Of a DNA stretch of 64,000 nt, positions 1 to 8,448 are shown in pieces (the stretch's first letter is position 1; each line of letters opens with the position of its first letter). The notes under the pieces are model-generated. The model was not told where the DNA came from, made no database searches, and was given only the letters and a program-made list of their open reading frames with translations. The translations under genes and the position numbers were made by a program. The stretch is from JAMXLO01 sp963799415 (GTDB taxonomy: Bacteria; Pseudomonadota; Alphaproteobacteria; Acetobacterales; Acetobacteraceae): the NCBI GenBank assembly GCA_963799415.1, contig CAWCXI010000016.1, positions 1 to 64,000 on the forward strand, read 5' to 3'.

Positions 1-2
1 TC

Positions 3-785
3 ACCAGTGTCCTGTCGCCGCGCGATGCGCGGGCGTTGTTTCCGCCACTGCGCGCCGATCTCGCAGGGCTGCATGTCGCAAATGGCGCGCGTGTCGATGG
101 CCGACGGATGGCAGCGGGTCTGCTGCATGCGGCGCTGGGTCTCGGCGCGCGGGAGGTCGAGGGCCACGCCGAATTGCTGACCGATGGCAATCGCGTCACA
201 GGGGTCTCGGTGCGCGATGCAACGATCGGTGCGGATGGCGTCATCGTCGCCGCTGGAGCGTGGGCGCCTTCGCTGCTGTCGCCGCTTGGCATCACGCTGT
301 CGATTGAGCCGCAACGCGGTCAGATCGTGCACCTGCGTCTGCCGCAGCAGGATACGCGCGACTGGCCGGTCGTGCTGCCGGCGGGCAGTCATTACCTGCT
401 GGCGTTCGACGACTCGCGCGTTGTCGTGGGGGCGACGCGGGAGAGTGGCGTGGGCTTCGATTATCGTGTGACAGCAGCGGGCCAGGCGGAGGTGCTGGCG
501 GAGGCGCTGCATGTTGCGCCGGGTCTTGCGACGGCCAGCGTGATCGAGACTCGCGTGGGGTTCCGTCCGGTCGGGCCGGGCGTCAGGCCGTTGCTCGGTC
601 GGGTGGAAGGGCTGGATGGGCTGTGGATCGGCAATGGTCTTGGTGCCGCGGGACTGACCATCGGGCCGCTCGCTGGCCGGCTGCTGGCCGACGTGGCATT
701 GGGTCGAGAATTGTCGTTCGATCTCGCGGCGTTCGATCCGATGCGCCGGGCGTCACAGGAATCGCGGATACCGCCGCTGCGCTGA
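3..785 (+). CDS. FAD-dependent amine/glycine oxidase (DAO family), 3' part
   Basis: The frame is open from the window edge, so the N-terminus with the FAD-binding GxGxxG motif lies outside. The visible 260 residues read as the substrate-binding and C-terminal FAD-binding halves of a DAO-family enzyme (glycine oxidase ThiO, or the DadA type). Near the start is the 'LSPRDARALFPPLR' type segment. Next comes the core 'GVIVAAGAWAPSLL', then 'EPQRGQIVHL', and near the C-terminus the 'RVGFRPVGPGVRPLLG' and 'GNGLGAAGLTIGPLAGRLLAD' type motifs that hold the flavin. Known family chemistry is FAD-linked oxidation of an amino acid or secondary amine to the imine, giving H2O2. Substrate cannot be told from sequence. 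A GC-rich hairpin follows the stop codon. Confidence 0.85.
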   Translation, partial: TSVLSPRDARALFPPLRADLAGLHVANGARVDGRRMAAGLLHAALGLGAREVEGHAELLTDGNRVTGVSVRDATIGADGVIVAAGAWAPSLLSPLGITLSIEPQRGQIVHLRLPQQDTRDWPVVLPAGSHYLLAFDDSRVVVGATRESGVGFDYRVTAAGQAEVLAEALHVAPGLATASVIETRVGFRPVGPGVRPLLGRVEGLDGLWIGNGLGAAGLTIGPLAGRLLADVALGRELSFDLAAFDPMRRASQESRIPPLR

Positions 786-790
786 ATTTC

Positions 791-840
791 CGACACCCCC
801 CACCCAACCCTCTCCCGCTTCGCGAGAGAGGGAGTGTTGG
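791..840. repeat. GC-rich palindromic repeat / hairpin
   Basis: An inverted repeat CCCTCTC...GAGAGGG spans 808-832 with a CGCTTCGC loop, between the converging oxidase and LivK-type genes. The same pattern (pyrimidine-rich arm, CGC-TT or CAA loop, purine-rich arm) recurs at 17815-17870, 18213-18277, 51792-51890 and 63725-63765. It could serve as a bidirectional terminator, but it lacks a T tract. Confidence 0.6.
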
Positions 841-872
841 GCGCTATTGCGGCGAACCGGTGTAGGGGTAAA

Positions 873-2087
873 TCAGATCCCGGTCTTCAGTGACGGCGGC
901 CACAGGATCACCTCGGTCTTTGGATCCTTGAACTGCTCCACGTCGTTCGCCTTCACGTTCTGGAACTGCACCTCGTTCACGCGCGGCTCGGCCCATTCGC
1001 CATTCGGTCCGAACTTCACATCGCCGACGATCGTCGTGAAGGTGTGCGAGCGCAGGTAATCGGCGAGCTTGTCCTGATCGAGGCTCTTGGTGCCTTCCAC
1101 CGCCTGTTGCAGCACCTGCATGTAGCCGAAGGCGAATGGCGGCAGATAGTAGCCCAGCGGATCGACACCGGCGGACGCGGCCTGCGCCTGGTACTTCTTC
1201 AGGAACTCCTTGCTTTGCTCGCTCGCCAGCTTGGACCACGGCAGCCAGTAGTCGTAATCGACGATGCCGTTCAGCAGCGGGCCGAGCTGCACCTTTATGG
1301 CGGTGCTCTGCAGACCGACCATGCCGCCACCGAACAGCTTGGCCTTCAGCCCGACTTCGTGCGCGGCACGGATCATGCCCACGGAGTCAGGCGGATATGA
1401 GCAGACCAGCACGAGATCGGGATTGGTTGCCTGGATCGCGCGGACAATCGGTGTGTAGTCGGTCGTACTCGGCGGGTAGGTCTTGTCATAGACGACCTTC
1501 AGCCCGGCCTGCTTTGCCAGCACGCGTGCGCCGTCCATCGCGTTGTGCGGGAACTCCGCATCCGCGCCAACCATGGCCAGCGTCTGGGGCTTGGGATTCT
1601 GCGCCATCGCGGTGGCAAAGAAGCCCTGGGCAAAGCTCTGCTTCGGCTCAGGCCCACCGGTCGGCGTGAATGAGAAATATTTCGGATACTGGAACTCTGT
1701 GTTCACCGCGAGGCCGAACAGGCTCAGGAACGTGCGGTTGTGCTGCATGATGATCGGCATCGCCGGCGCGATCATGTTGGTGGCATAGCCGCTGATGACG
1801 AGGTCCACTTTGTCCACGTCGAGCAGCTTGGTGTAGAGGCCGGGGATCGTTGCCGGATTGGACTGGTCATCGTAGTAGACCAGCTTCACCGGCCGTCCCA
1901 GCAGGCCGCCCTTAGCGTTGATGTCGGATTCCCAGATCTGCATGGCCAGCAACGCGGCCTTGCCGTTCGGCGCCAGTCCGCCGGTCAGCGCCATGCCGAA
2001 GCCGATCGTGATCGGAGTCTCCGCGTAGCCGGGCGCAATACACGCAAGGGCAGCCGCGGCGACAAAGGCGAGACGCCTGGACAGCAT
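873..2087 (-). CDS. ABC transporter substrate-binding protein, LivK/Leu-Ile-Val type
   Basis: This is a periplasmic type I solute-binding protein of 404 residues, the usual size for the branched-chain amino-acid/amide family. A Sec signal peptide is visible at residues 1-22, ending in AYA-like 'PGYA' before 'ETPITIGF'. The family opening 'GMALTGGLAPNGKAALLAM' and the segment 'DINAKGGLLGRPVKLVYYDD' are clear. The ATG at 2087 is preceded by AGAGGAA. No permease or ATPase gene lies beside it, so it is an orphan binding protein or works with a transporter elsewhere. Such proteins in related bacteria bind amino acids, amides or aromatic acids. The neighbouring intradiol dioxygenase operon makes an aromatic-type ligand possible, but this is inference. 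Confidence 0.9.
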   Translation of the reverse strand: MLSRRLAFVAAAALACIAPGYAETPITIGFGMALTGGLAPNGKAALLAMQIWESDINAKGGLLGRPVKLVYYDDQSNPATIPGLYTKLLDVDKVDLVISGYATNMIAPAMPIIMQHNRTFLSLFGLAVNTEFQYPKYFSFTPTGGPEPKQSFAQGFFATAMAQNPKPQTLAMVGADAEFPHNAMDGARVLAKQAGLKVVYDKTYPPSTTDYTPIVRAIQATNPDLVLVCSYPPDSVGMIRAAHEVGLKAKLFGGGMVGLQSTAIKVQLGPLLNGIVDYDYWLPWSKLASEQSKEFLKKYQAQAASAGVDPLGYYLPPFAFGYMQVLQQAVEGTKSLDQDKLADYLRSHTFTTIVGDVKFGPNGEWAEPRVNEVQFQNVKANDVEQFKDPKTEVILWPPSLKTGI

Positions 2088-2282
2088 CGAACGGTTCCTC
2101 TCGGTTGATTGCTTGCCCGTATCCTATGGGGTGGCGCAGTGGCACGCCAGTGGCTCGGATCAGCCGGCGCTGGCTTCTGCCTCAACCGCCGCCTCGCCGC
2201 AGATGATCTAGTCCTAGTTGCCGGGGAGACATCGTGGCGCAATGGCAGCTATGTGAGCGGATCGAAGGCGAGGGGGCCGAGA

Positions 2283-2555
2283 GTGGACCTTCAATTACCT
2301 CTGGCGGACCTGCGGCAGCACCAAGAGATCACAGGGGACACGGCAGCCCTAAAGGCTGCTATTGTTGCGGTAATCGCAGTGCTGCCCGAATGGCAGCGGG
2401 CCGCAATAATCAGCAGACTGGACGCGTTCGCGGATGGGGCCGACAGCAATAATGCTAAGTCCTGCATGATGGGCGTCGAGGCGGCCCATCAGACACACGC
2501 ACTGAAGAGGCTTGTTGCACTGGTGAAGGGTTCGGTAGCGGCTCTGCGCCCATGA
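2283..2555 (+). CDS. Hypothetical protein, 90 aa
   Basis: Unrecognised. The frame is open from 2109, but the protein-like part starts at GTG 2283, which is preceded by a GAGGGGG purine run. The predicted product is helical: 'LPLADLRQHQEITGDTAA', then 'IVAVIAVLPEWQRAAIISRL', then a polar stretch and a final helix. The upstream extension (2109-2282) reads like non-coding translation. There is no signal peptide or membrane segment. It stands alone between the orphan binding protein and the dioxygenase operon. It may be real or a chance frame in GC-rich DNA. Confidence 0.4.
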   Translation: MDLQLPLADLRQHQEITGDTAALKAAIVAVIAVLPEWQRAAIISRLDAFADGADSNNAKSCMMGVEAAHQTHALKRLVALVKGSVAALRP

Positions 2556-2859
2556 TGACCGGCGCGCTCGTCCTTCAGTGAGCACCCGAACCGCGCGCCC
2601 GCGGCGCTAGGCGCCCCAGCGCGAGGGTGACTTCTCATCTGGCCGACCCCAGCGCCCGCTCTTTCGGCATCACAAGAGCATCGACGCGGCGATGGCCCAA
2701 TGGCCGTAGCGGAGAACCGCCGATCGACCAGAGGCACGTCGCCGCGGCCGGCATCGACCAGGGCATGCGGGTCCGCGTCCTCCTGATGGAGGCACTAGCG
2801 GCAGTGGCACGCCAGAGACGATGCGCTATGCTCTCGCGATTGAGCCATAGGAGCGTCCG
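2556..2859. other. Non-coding gap upstream of the dioxygenase operon
   Basis: About 300 bases with no convincing gene in any frame. The part just before 2860 should hold the operon promoter. A weak -10-like TATGCT lies at about 2826-2831, but no matching -35 is clear. Open frames here are reverse-strand shadows running in from the dioxygenase gene. Confidence 0.5.
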
Positions 2860-3765
2860 ATGCAGGATCTTGACGAACAAACCGTCACCGAAGCCGCTCT
2901 CGCGCAGATGGCGAACACGCCGGACCCGCGCCTGAAGGAGATCATGGACGCCGCCGTGCGGCACCTGCACGCGTTCGCCCGTGACGTGCGCCTCACGCCA
3001 GCCGAGTGGCTGACCGGCATCCAGTTCCTCACCGCGGTCGGACAGGCGTGCACGCCGTTTCGCCAGGAGTTCATCCTGTTGGCCGACGTGCTGGGCGTCA
3101 GTGCGCTGGTCAACGCGATGCACGACAAGAAGGCGCGCGAACTCGGCACGCAGAGCAGTCTGCTCGGCCCGTTCTATCGCGAGGGCGCGCCGAACCTGCC
3201 GCTCGGCGCCAGCATCGTGGCGAAACCGTCGGTGGCGGAAATCGTGGTGTACGGTGAGGTCACCGACAACGACGGCAAGCCGGTTCCGAACGCCCTGGTG
3301 CAGGTATGGCAGACCAGCGAGCACGGTCTTTACGATCTCCAGGCGGAGAATGCGGCTGAGGTGATGGACCTGCGCGCGAACTTCCGCACCGATGCGGACG
3401 GGCATTACCATTTCCGCACGGTGCGTCCGCTTGGCTATTCGATCCCGATGGACGGACCGGTGGGTGAGATGGTGAAGGCGCAGCAGCGCCACGGGTTCCG
3501 GCCATCGCACATCCACTTCCTGATCGGCGGCGACGGTTTTCGCGAATTGGTCACCGCGCTCTATTTCGGCGACGATGATCATATCGACTCCGACACCGTG
3601 TTCGGGGTGTCGGGATCGCTGGTGGTGAACGCGAAGGACGACCCGGCTTCGCCGATCGCTGGATTGAAGGCGGTGCGCTATGACTTCCGCCTGGCGCACG
3701 CCGAGGAAGGCGATACAGGGCGGGTCGGCGCCGATCCTTCGAAGCTGATGAAGGCGGCGGAGTAA
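2860..3765 (+). CDS. Intradiol ring-cleavage dioxygenase (catechol/hydroxyquinol 1,2-dioxygenase type)
   Basis: A 301-residue Fe(III) dioxygenase. An N-terminal helical dimerisation domain (about 20-105) is followed by the beta-sandwich catalytic domain (about 120-290). All four iron ligands are present: Tyr158 in 'SEHGLYD', Tyr193 in 'PLGYS', and His217 and His219 in 'RPSHIHF'. 'GPFYREGAP' and 'TDADGHYHFRTVRP' are standard family segments. The family opens catechol-type rings between the two hydroxyls to a cis,cis-muconate. The length and N-terminal domain fit hydroxyquinol or catechol enzymes rather than the shorter protocatechuate 3,4-dioxygenase chains. It is the first gene of a three-gene operon, and its TAA overlaps the next ATG by one base. 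The exact substrate is not certain. Confidence 0.92.
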   Translation: MQDLDEQTVTEAALAQMANTPDPRLKEIMDAAVRHLHAFARDVRLTPAEWLTGIQFLTAVGQACTPFRQEFILLADVLGVSALVNAMHDKKARELGTQSSLLGPFYREGAPNLPLGASIVAKPSVAEIVVYGEVTDNDGKPVPNALVQVWQTSEHGLYDLQAENAAEVMDLRANFRTDADGHYHFRTVRPLGYSIPMDGPVGEMVKAQQRHGFRPSHIHFLIGGDGFRELVTALYFGDDDHIDSDTVFGVSGSLVVNAKDDPASPIAGLKAVRYDFRLAHAEEGDTGRVGADPSKLMKAAE

Positions 3766-4553
3766 TGCCGCGTCGGCTGATCGACATTTCGGTAGCGTTG
3801 AAGGCGGGGATCAAGAGCGATCCGCCGCACTCGCTGCCGAAGATCGACTACTTCGACCATCACATGACCGCGCCGGCGATGGCGGAGTATATGGGCGTGC
3901 GGGTCGATCAGTTGCCGGATGGCGAGTATGCCGCGGTCGAACGCGCCAACATCAGCACGCACAACGGCACACATCTCGATGCGCCGTACCACTACTTCTC
4001 GACGATGAACCATCGGCTGAAGGAGGGCGGCGAGCCGTCGTGGCGGATCGACGAGGTGCCGCTGGAGTGGTGCTTCCAGCCGGCGGTGAAGCTCGACTTC
4101 CGCCATCTGCCCGATGGCTATGTCACGACGCCGGGCGACGTGGAGGCGGAGCTGAAACGCATCGGCCACACGCTGAAGCCGCTGGAGATCGTGGTGGTGA
4201 ACACCGCGGCGGGGGCGAAATACGGCGAGGACGATTACGTCGATTCAGGCTGCGGCATGGGCAAGGCGGCGACCTTGTGGATGCTGGAGCGCGGTGTGCG
4301 CCTGGTCGGCACAGACGGCTGGAGCTGGGACGCGCCGTTCTCGCATACGCGGCGGAAGGTCGCGGAGACCGGTGATGCCGCATTGATCTGGGAAGGCCAC
4401 CGCGCCGGACGTGAGATCGGCTATTCGCATATCGAGAAGCTGCACAATCTGGAGATGCTGCCACCCGATGGGTTCGAAGTGGTGTGCTTCCCGGTGAAGG
4501 TGCATCGCGCGTCCGCGGGGTGGACGCGTGCGGTGGCGATCCTGCCTGCGTGA
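3765..4553 (+). CDS. Cyclase-family metal hydrolase (kynurenine formamidase-like)
   Basis: A 262-residue member of the putative cyclase family (PF04199), which includes arylformamidase and isatin hydrolase. The defining metal motif is present as 'HNGTHLDAPYHY' near residue 66. A later acidic/His segment, 'GTDGWSWDAPFSH', and 'EGHRAGREIGYSHIEKLHNL' complete the fold. Known members hydrolyse N-formyl or lactam bonds with a divalent metal. The ATG overlaps the stop of the dioxygenase, so the two are translationally coupled. In this setting it could open a lactone or enol intermediate made after ring cleavage. That role is inferred from position only. Confidence 0.88.
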   Translation: MPRRLIDISVALKAGIKSDPPHSLPKIDYFDHHMTAPAMAEYMGVRVDQLPDGEYAAVERANISTHNGTHLDAPYHYFSTMNHRLKEGGEPSWRIDEVPLEWCFQPAVKLDFRHLPDGYVTTPGDVEAELKRIGHTLKPLEIVVVNTAAGAKYGEDDYVDSGCGMGKAATLWMLERGVRLVGTDGWSWDAPFSHTRRKVAETGDAALIWEGHRAGREIGYSHIEKLHNLEMLPPDGFEVVCFPVKVHRASAGWTRAVAILPA

Positions 4554-5536
4554 AGATCTGTGTGTTCGGCGCCGGGTCGGTGGGCGGCTACCTGGCCGGC
4601 TATCTGCGGCAAGGCGGGAACGACGTATCGGTGGTCGCGCGTGGCGCTCATCTCGCGGCGATCCGCACCAATGGCCTGACGGTGGAGACGCCGGACAGCT
4701 CTATCACCGTGAAACTGCCCGCCAGCGACAATCCCGCCGATCTCGGCCCGCAGGATGCGGTGATCGTCACCGTGAAGGCACCGGCGTTGCCATCGGTCGC
4801 CGCCGCCATCGCCCCGCTTCTTGGACATGACACGCCTGTTGCATTCCCGATGAACGGCATTCCCTGGTGGTACTTCCATGCGCATGGCGGCGAGTTCGCT
4901 GGACGCCGCCTGCCGCGCCTCGATCCAGATGACGCACTTTGGCGCACGGTCGGTCCCGATCGGGCGATCGGCGGCATCTTCTGGCCTGCCTGCTCGGTGC
5001 CCGCTCCGGGCGTGGTGCGGCTGCTCAGCGGTGCCGGTAGCGGCACCGTGTTCGGCGAACCCGACGGCAGCAGCACGCCACGCATCGAGGCGCTTGCCGC
5101 CGCGTTCCGTGCTGCGGATCTACCCGTGGCGATAGCGCCAAACATTCGCCAGCTCATTTGGCAGAAGCTGGCATTCAATCTCAGCGCGGGTCCAATGTGC
5201 GTGCTGACAGAATCTGCAGTGCGTGCCACGCACGAGGAGCCGGCACTGATCGAATGCTCGCGTCGCATGCTGGCGGAAGCCCAGGCGATCGCGCTCGCCA
5301 TGGGTTACCGGCTCGACATCGACGCGGACCGGGTGGTGACCACCAATACGCGGCTCGCGCACCGGCCGAGCATTTTGCAGGACCTGGAGGCCGGGCGGCC
5401 GATGGAGATCGATGCGCTCTACACGGTGCCGCTGGAGCTGGCGCGTCTGATGAACGTGCCGACGCCGACGCTCGACCTTCTGGTGTCGATGATCAAGGCG
5501 AAGGCGCGGACGGTGGGGCTGTATCCGCTGGCGTGA
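4550..5536 (+). CDS. Ketopantoate reductase-like NAD(P)H oxidoreductase (PanE/ApbA family)
   Basis: A 328-residue protein with the Rossmann start 'KICVFGAGSVGGYLAGYL'. The central lysine/asparagine region 'IWQKLAFNLSAGPMCVLT' and the C-terminal helical ApbA_C domain with 'EIDALYTVPLELA' are both present. GTG at 4550 is chosen as the start: it gives a 4-base GTGA overlap with the upstream cyclase and puts the nucleotide-binding motif at the very N-terminus. PanE reduces 2-dehydropantoate to pantoate. Paralogues in catabolic operons often act on other 2-oxo acids, which is more likely here than pantothenate synthesis given the two upstream genes. Confidence 0.88.
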   Translation: MKICVFGAGSVGGYLAGYLRQGGNDVSVVARGAHLAAIRTNGLTVETPDSSITVKLPASDNPADLGPQDAVIVTVKAPALPSVAAAIAPLLGHDTPVAFPMNGIPWWYFHAHGGEFAGRRLPRLDPDDALWRTVGPDRAIGGIFWPACSVPAPGVVRLLSGAGSGTVFGEPDGSSTPRIEALAAAFRAADLPVAIAPNIRQLIWQKLAFNLSAGPMCVLTESAVRATHEEPALIECSRRMLAEAQAIALAMGYRLDIDADRVVTTNTRLAHRPSILQDLEAGRPMEIDALYTVPLELARLMNVPTPTLDLLVSMIKAKARTVGLYPLA

Positions 5537-5552
5537 CCGAGCGCGCCCGCCG

Positions 5553-6951
5553 TCAGAATGCCATCCAGGCAAACACGAAATAGCGTGTTGTTGTCACTCG
5601 CATTGCGGCCGAAGCCGTCGTAGTTCTTGTTGCCGCCGTTGAACTGGGTATAGGCGGTATACTGGACGCCCAGCTTCAGATTGGCCCAGGGCGACAGCCA
5701 CGAACCCTCTTTGCCGAAGGGCACCCAATCCGCTTCGATGATGAAGGCATTGCTGTTCGGCTTGCCGTTGGCGCTGTTGGTCATGTCGGTGCCCGTCGTG
5801 TAGAGCGCCGGGTTGGCGGGCCCCCAGGTGTTCTGCCAGCCGAGTGTCACGCCGTAGGTATTCTGGTACCAGTAGGACACATTCATCCGGATTTGGTTGA
5901 GGTTCGATTTTGGTCCGAACGTCGTGCCGTTGGCGGTATTGAAGGTTGTCGTCGTGCCTTCGAGGTTCTGGTCCTCGTGGATGAAGATCGCCTGCGCCGT
6001 CACGATGTGCGTGCCATCTCCCAGATACTGGTAACCGGCGTCGAACGCGTAATCACTGAAGTGATCGCGGCCCATCGATCCATCAGTCTGAAATGTGCCT
6101 GACACCGGGTTGACGTTAGACTGCATATAGAGCGCGCCGACATGTGCCGCCTGCGCATTCCAGTCCCATTCATAGGCGGCTCGCAGATAGGGCATCGCGC
6201 CCTGCGAACTGCCCACGCCAAAGTCGTTGCCTAATCGCGCCAGCCACCACGTGCCCACTGTCGTGTAAGCCCCTGCCTCGAGATAGAGGCTGTGGTCGTA
6301 CCATGCATAGACGGTGTAGCCGATCGAGTTGTTGTTGAAACCGCTCGCCAGAACCGGCGATGCCGTCGGTGTCGGCGCCAGACCCGACTGCACATAAGGA
6401 AAGCCCCAGGCGAAGGTCGAGTTATAGGGATCCTGCACCGTCGGATTGTTGTTTACGGTGGTTCCAACGCGAAGCTCACTCCCGCTGAGATCGAACGTCG
6501 TCGTGTATGGACGTAGATCGGTGTTGTCGAGGTGCGACGCATTAGGGATGTCCGAGTAGGTGAACTGGACAAAGCCGCCCGTATGCTCACCGATACCGCC
6601 GCCGAGAAAAGCGCTAATCTGGTCGAGTGCGAAGTTATTATTGTCGCCGTAATGGTGCGCGACCTGATCTGCTGGCACGCTTGAACCGGTATTGGTGAAC
6701 GAGGTCAGGACCATTCCCGAGAGCGGAATGTAAGACTGCCAACCCTCGCCGCCGCGCTGGGTATAGCCGCCGATCTTGAAGGCCCGACCGAGCGGGGTGA
6801 GTTGCGGCCCATATCCGCCGATGTGGCATGCGGTGCAGGGCTGTCCGGTCTGTGCTGCGAAGTTTGGGATCGCTCGAGCGGAAGGTAATGCGAGCAGCAG
6901 CCCAACCATTGCCAGAGCCAGGCTCGCCAGGAGCTTCGAACAGATGCGCAT
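5553..6951 (-). CDS. Outer-membrane cytochrome-porin (Cyc2-like layout), frameshift near the 3' end
   Basis: The ATG at 6951 follows a strong GGGGGAGGT site. The signal peptide is residues 1-27, ending 'PSARA'. A single c-type heme motif, CTACH, lies at residues 39-43 within 'NFAAQTGQPCTACH', followed by 'LTPLGRAFKIGGY'. The remaining ~400 residues alternate Gly/aromatic/polar residues as in an outer-membrane beta-barrel. This N-terminal heme plug plus barrel is the known architecture of Cyc2 cytochrome-porins and a wider, mostly uncharacterised family. An extra base in the A run at 5578-5580 (T run on the coding strand) throws the last codons out of frame. Without it the protein ends 'TLFVFAWMAF', with the terminal Phe typical of barrels. 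The uncorrected frame runs on into the reductase gene. A periplasmic cytochrome c gene lies 111 bp upstream on the same strand. Confidence 0.8.
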
Positions 6952-7062
6952 GCCGGAACCTCCCCCGCACGGGCAATCAATTCCCGCAATGGTTGTTCGA
7001 CCTGTGGTCAGATCAACCTCAGCGGAATATATTGTCAAGCAGTAAAAGTGTGTCGGACGAAC

Positions 7063-7446
7063 TTATTTGAGCGTCGCAAGATAGGCGATCAGGTCGGCAC
7101 GCTTCGTATCGTCCTTCAGACCGCCATATGTCATCGTTGTTCCGGGTATCACTGTGCGCGGGGATTGCAGGTATTTGTCCAGCGTTGCGGCATCCCAGGT
7201 CAGGTTTGCGCCCAGATTGGCCGGCGAGTAATGAAATCCTGGCACCGTTCCGGTCTTGCGGCCGACCACCCCGAACAGGCTCGGCCCAACCATGTTCTTG
7301 CCAGGCTGCACCGAATGGCAGATCGAACAATAGGAACTGAACGCAGCCTTGCCTGCGGCAGGGTCGGCTGCTCTGGCGGACGAACTCAGAGCACCTAATG
7401 CAAGTCCGACCGTCATGGTTACCCACCGTGGCGCATCACCGAACAT
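7063..7446 (-). CDS. Periplasmic class I cytochrome c
   Basis: A 127-residue exported monoheme cytochrome. The signal peptide is residues 1-26, ending 'SSSARA'. The heme-binding CSICH is at residues 40-44, and the distal Met is in 'PGTTMTYGGLK' near residue 105. 'GPSLFGVVGRKTG' and the final 'RADLIAYLATLK' helix are typical of the c2/mitochondrial-type class. The ATG at 7446 is supported by GGAGAAGCG just upstream; a longer open frame further upstream is spurious. It probably carries electrons between membrane complexes and, given the next gene, may exchange them with the outer-membrane cytochrome-porin. The partner assignment is inference. Confidence 0.9.
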   Translation of the reverse strand: MFGDAPRWVTMTVGLALGALSSSARAADPAAGKAAFSSYCSICHSVQPGKNMVGPSLFGVVGRKTGTVPGFHYSPANLGANLTWDAATLDKYLQSPRTVIPGTTMTYGGLKDDTKRADLIAYLATLK

Positions 7447-7530
7447 GATCGCTTCTCCTACCCGTCGACAGAGTCTAACCTGTCCGCCGCCGCGACGAAA
7501 CACGTACGCGCAAATTCGGGAGCGAATGCC

Positions 7531-8082
7531 ATGAGGACAACAGCGACCGCTACGATTGCACCTCTGTTGCTTGTGGTCACAGTGGCAGGCATCGTTGCTG
7601 CGCCCGCGACTGCTCAGCCCGTGTCGAAGCCCAGCGAAATTCCCCAGTCGCTTCGCGTCGAACATAACGATACCTTGGAGCAGCTTTCCGTGCTTTCCCG
7701 ACGTCACGGTCCGGTCGGCGTGGAGGCCGGCAAGGCCATGGTCCTGTTCAAGAAGCACTTGCAGCGCGAGGAGGAGTATATTCTGCCGCCGCTGACATTG
7801 CTGCCGCTGCTTGCCGACGGAAAGGTCTCGCCAGACATGAAGTGGGCAATCGCAATGGCCGATCGCGTCAAGGCTGAACGCGAGCAGATCTTCCAGGAGC
7901 ATACGCAGATAACCGATGCGATGAACTCGCTCGCCGCCGCAGCGCAGAAAGCACATGACATGGCGGCATTCGATTTCGCTCGCGGTGCCGCGGCGGACTC
8001 GCTGAACGACATCGAGCTGATGGAGCCGATGACGATCGTGATTGGTGACTACCTAAAGGCGAAACTGCCTGCGGGACAGTAG
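7531..8082 (+). CDS. Exported hemerythrin-like (HHE) protein with altered C-terminal ligands
   Basis: A 183-residue protein with a signal peptide (about 1-28, ending 'APATAQ'). A four-helix hemerythrin-type domain follows. Candidate metal ligands are His45 in 'VEHNDTLEQL', His76 with Glu80-82 in 'KKHLQREEEYILPPL', and His124 in 'QEHTQITDAM'. The last helix, which in relatives carries a His and an EEE-type acidic cluster, reads 'DSLNDIELMEPMTIVIGDYL', so one or more ligands are missing. Family members bind O2, NO or iron through a diiron site. It is transcribed away from the cytochrome c gene across an 84-bp spacer and converges on the membrane-protein pair. The periplasmic location is predicted from the signal peptide. 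Confidence 0.7.
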   Translation: MRTTATATIAPLLLVVTVAGIVAAPATAQPVSKPSEIPQSLRVEHNDTLEQLSVLSRRHGPVGVEAGKAMVLFKKHLQREEEYILPPLTLLPLLADGKVSPDMKWAIAMADRVKAEREQIFQEHTQITDAMNSLAAAAQKAHDMAAFDFARGAAADSLNDIELMEPMTIVIGDYLKAKLPAGQ

Positions 8083-8085
8083 CGG

Positions 8086-8448
8086 CTACCTGCCTTGCAG
8101 GAGGTCCATGACGGGCGGGAAGGTGAGCAGGAATCCCACGGCCAGCAAAGCGAATGCTGCGGCATTAATTTTGCCCAGAGCGATGGTTCGCATCCGCCAC
8201 AGGCGGTGCAGCGCCAACCATGCCACAAGCCATACGATGATTGCTCCGGTGCTCACGCCGGAGAGGGTTCCGGTCGGATTATAGATGTTCAGCAAGCGGC
8301 CGAAGGCGCCCGACGCGTCGGCGGAAAACGCCAGCACGCCGAGTGCGCCGCAACCGATACCGGCAGCGAGAATGGCGGCCGCGGCGGCCCCGTTCAGCCG
8401 CGTATCAACGTTCGTATCGTCACTGCTACGGTACTGTGCAGTGCTCAT
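8086..8448 (-). CDS. Small membrane protein, three predicted TM helices
   Basis: This 120-residue protein is not assigned to a named family with confidence. Hydrophobic segments lie at about 20-42, 62-80 and 93-112. Notable motifs are 'IYNPTGTLSGVSTGAI' before the second helix, 'LHRLWRMRTIALGKINA' between helices two and three, and 'LLTFPPVMDLL' at the end. The ATG overlaps the stop of the upstream membrane gene as ATGA, so the two products are probably made together and may form one complex. A longer open frame upstream is a shadow. Confidence 0.7.
   Translation of the reverse strand: MSTAQYRSSDDTNVDTRLNGAAAAAILAAGIGCGALGVLAFSADASGAFGRLLNIYNPTGTLSGVSTGAIIVWLVAWLALHRLWRMRTIALGKINAAAFALLAVGFLLTFPPVMDLLQGR

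Noticed and set aside
7447..7956. Upstream extension of the cytochrome c frame
   Set aside because: It is antisense to the hemerythrin-like gene; the signal peptide and ribosome site fix the start at 7446.
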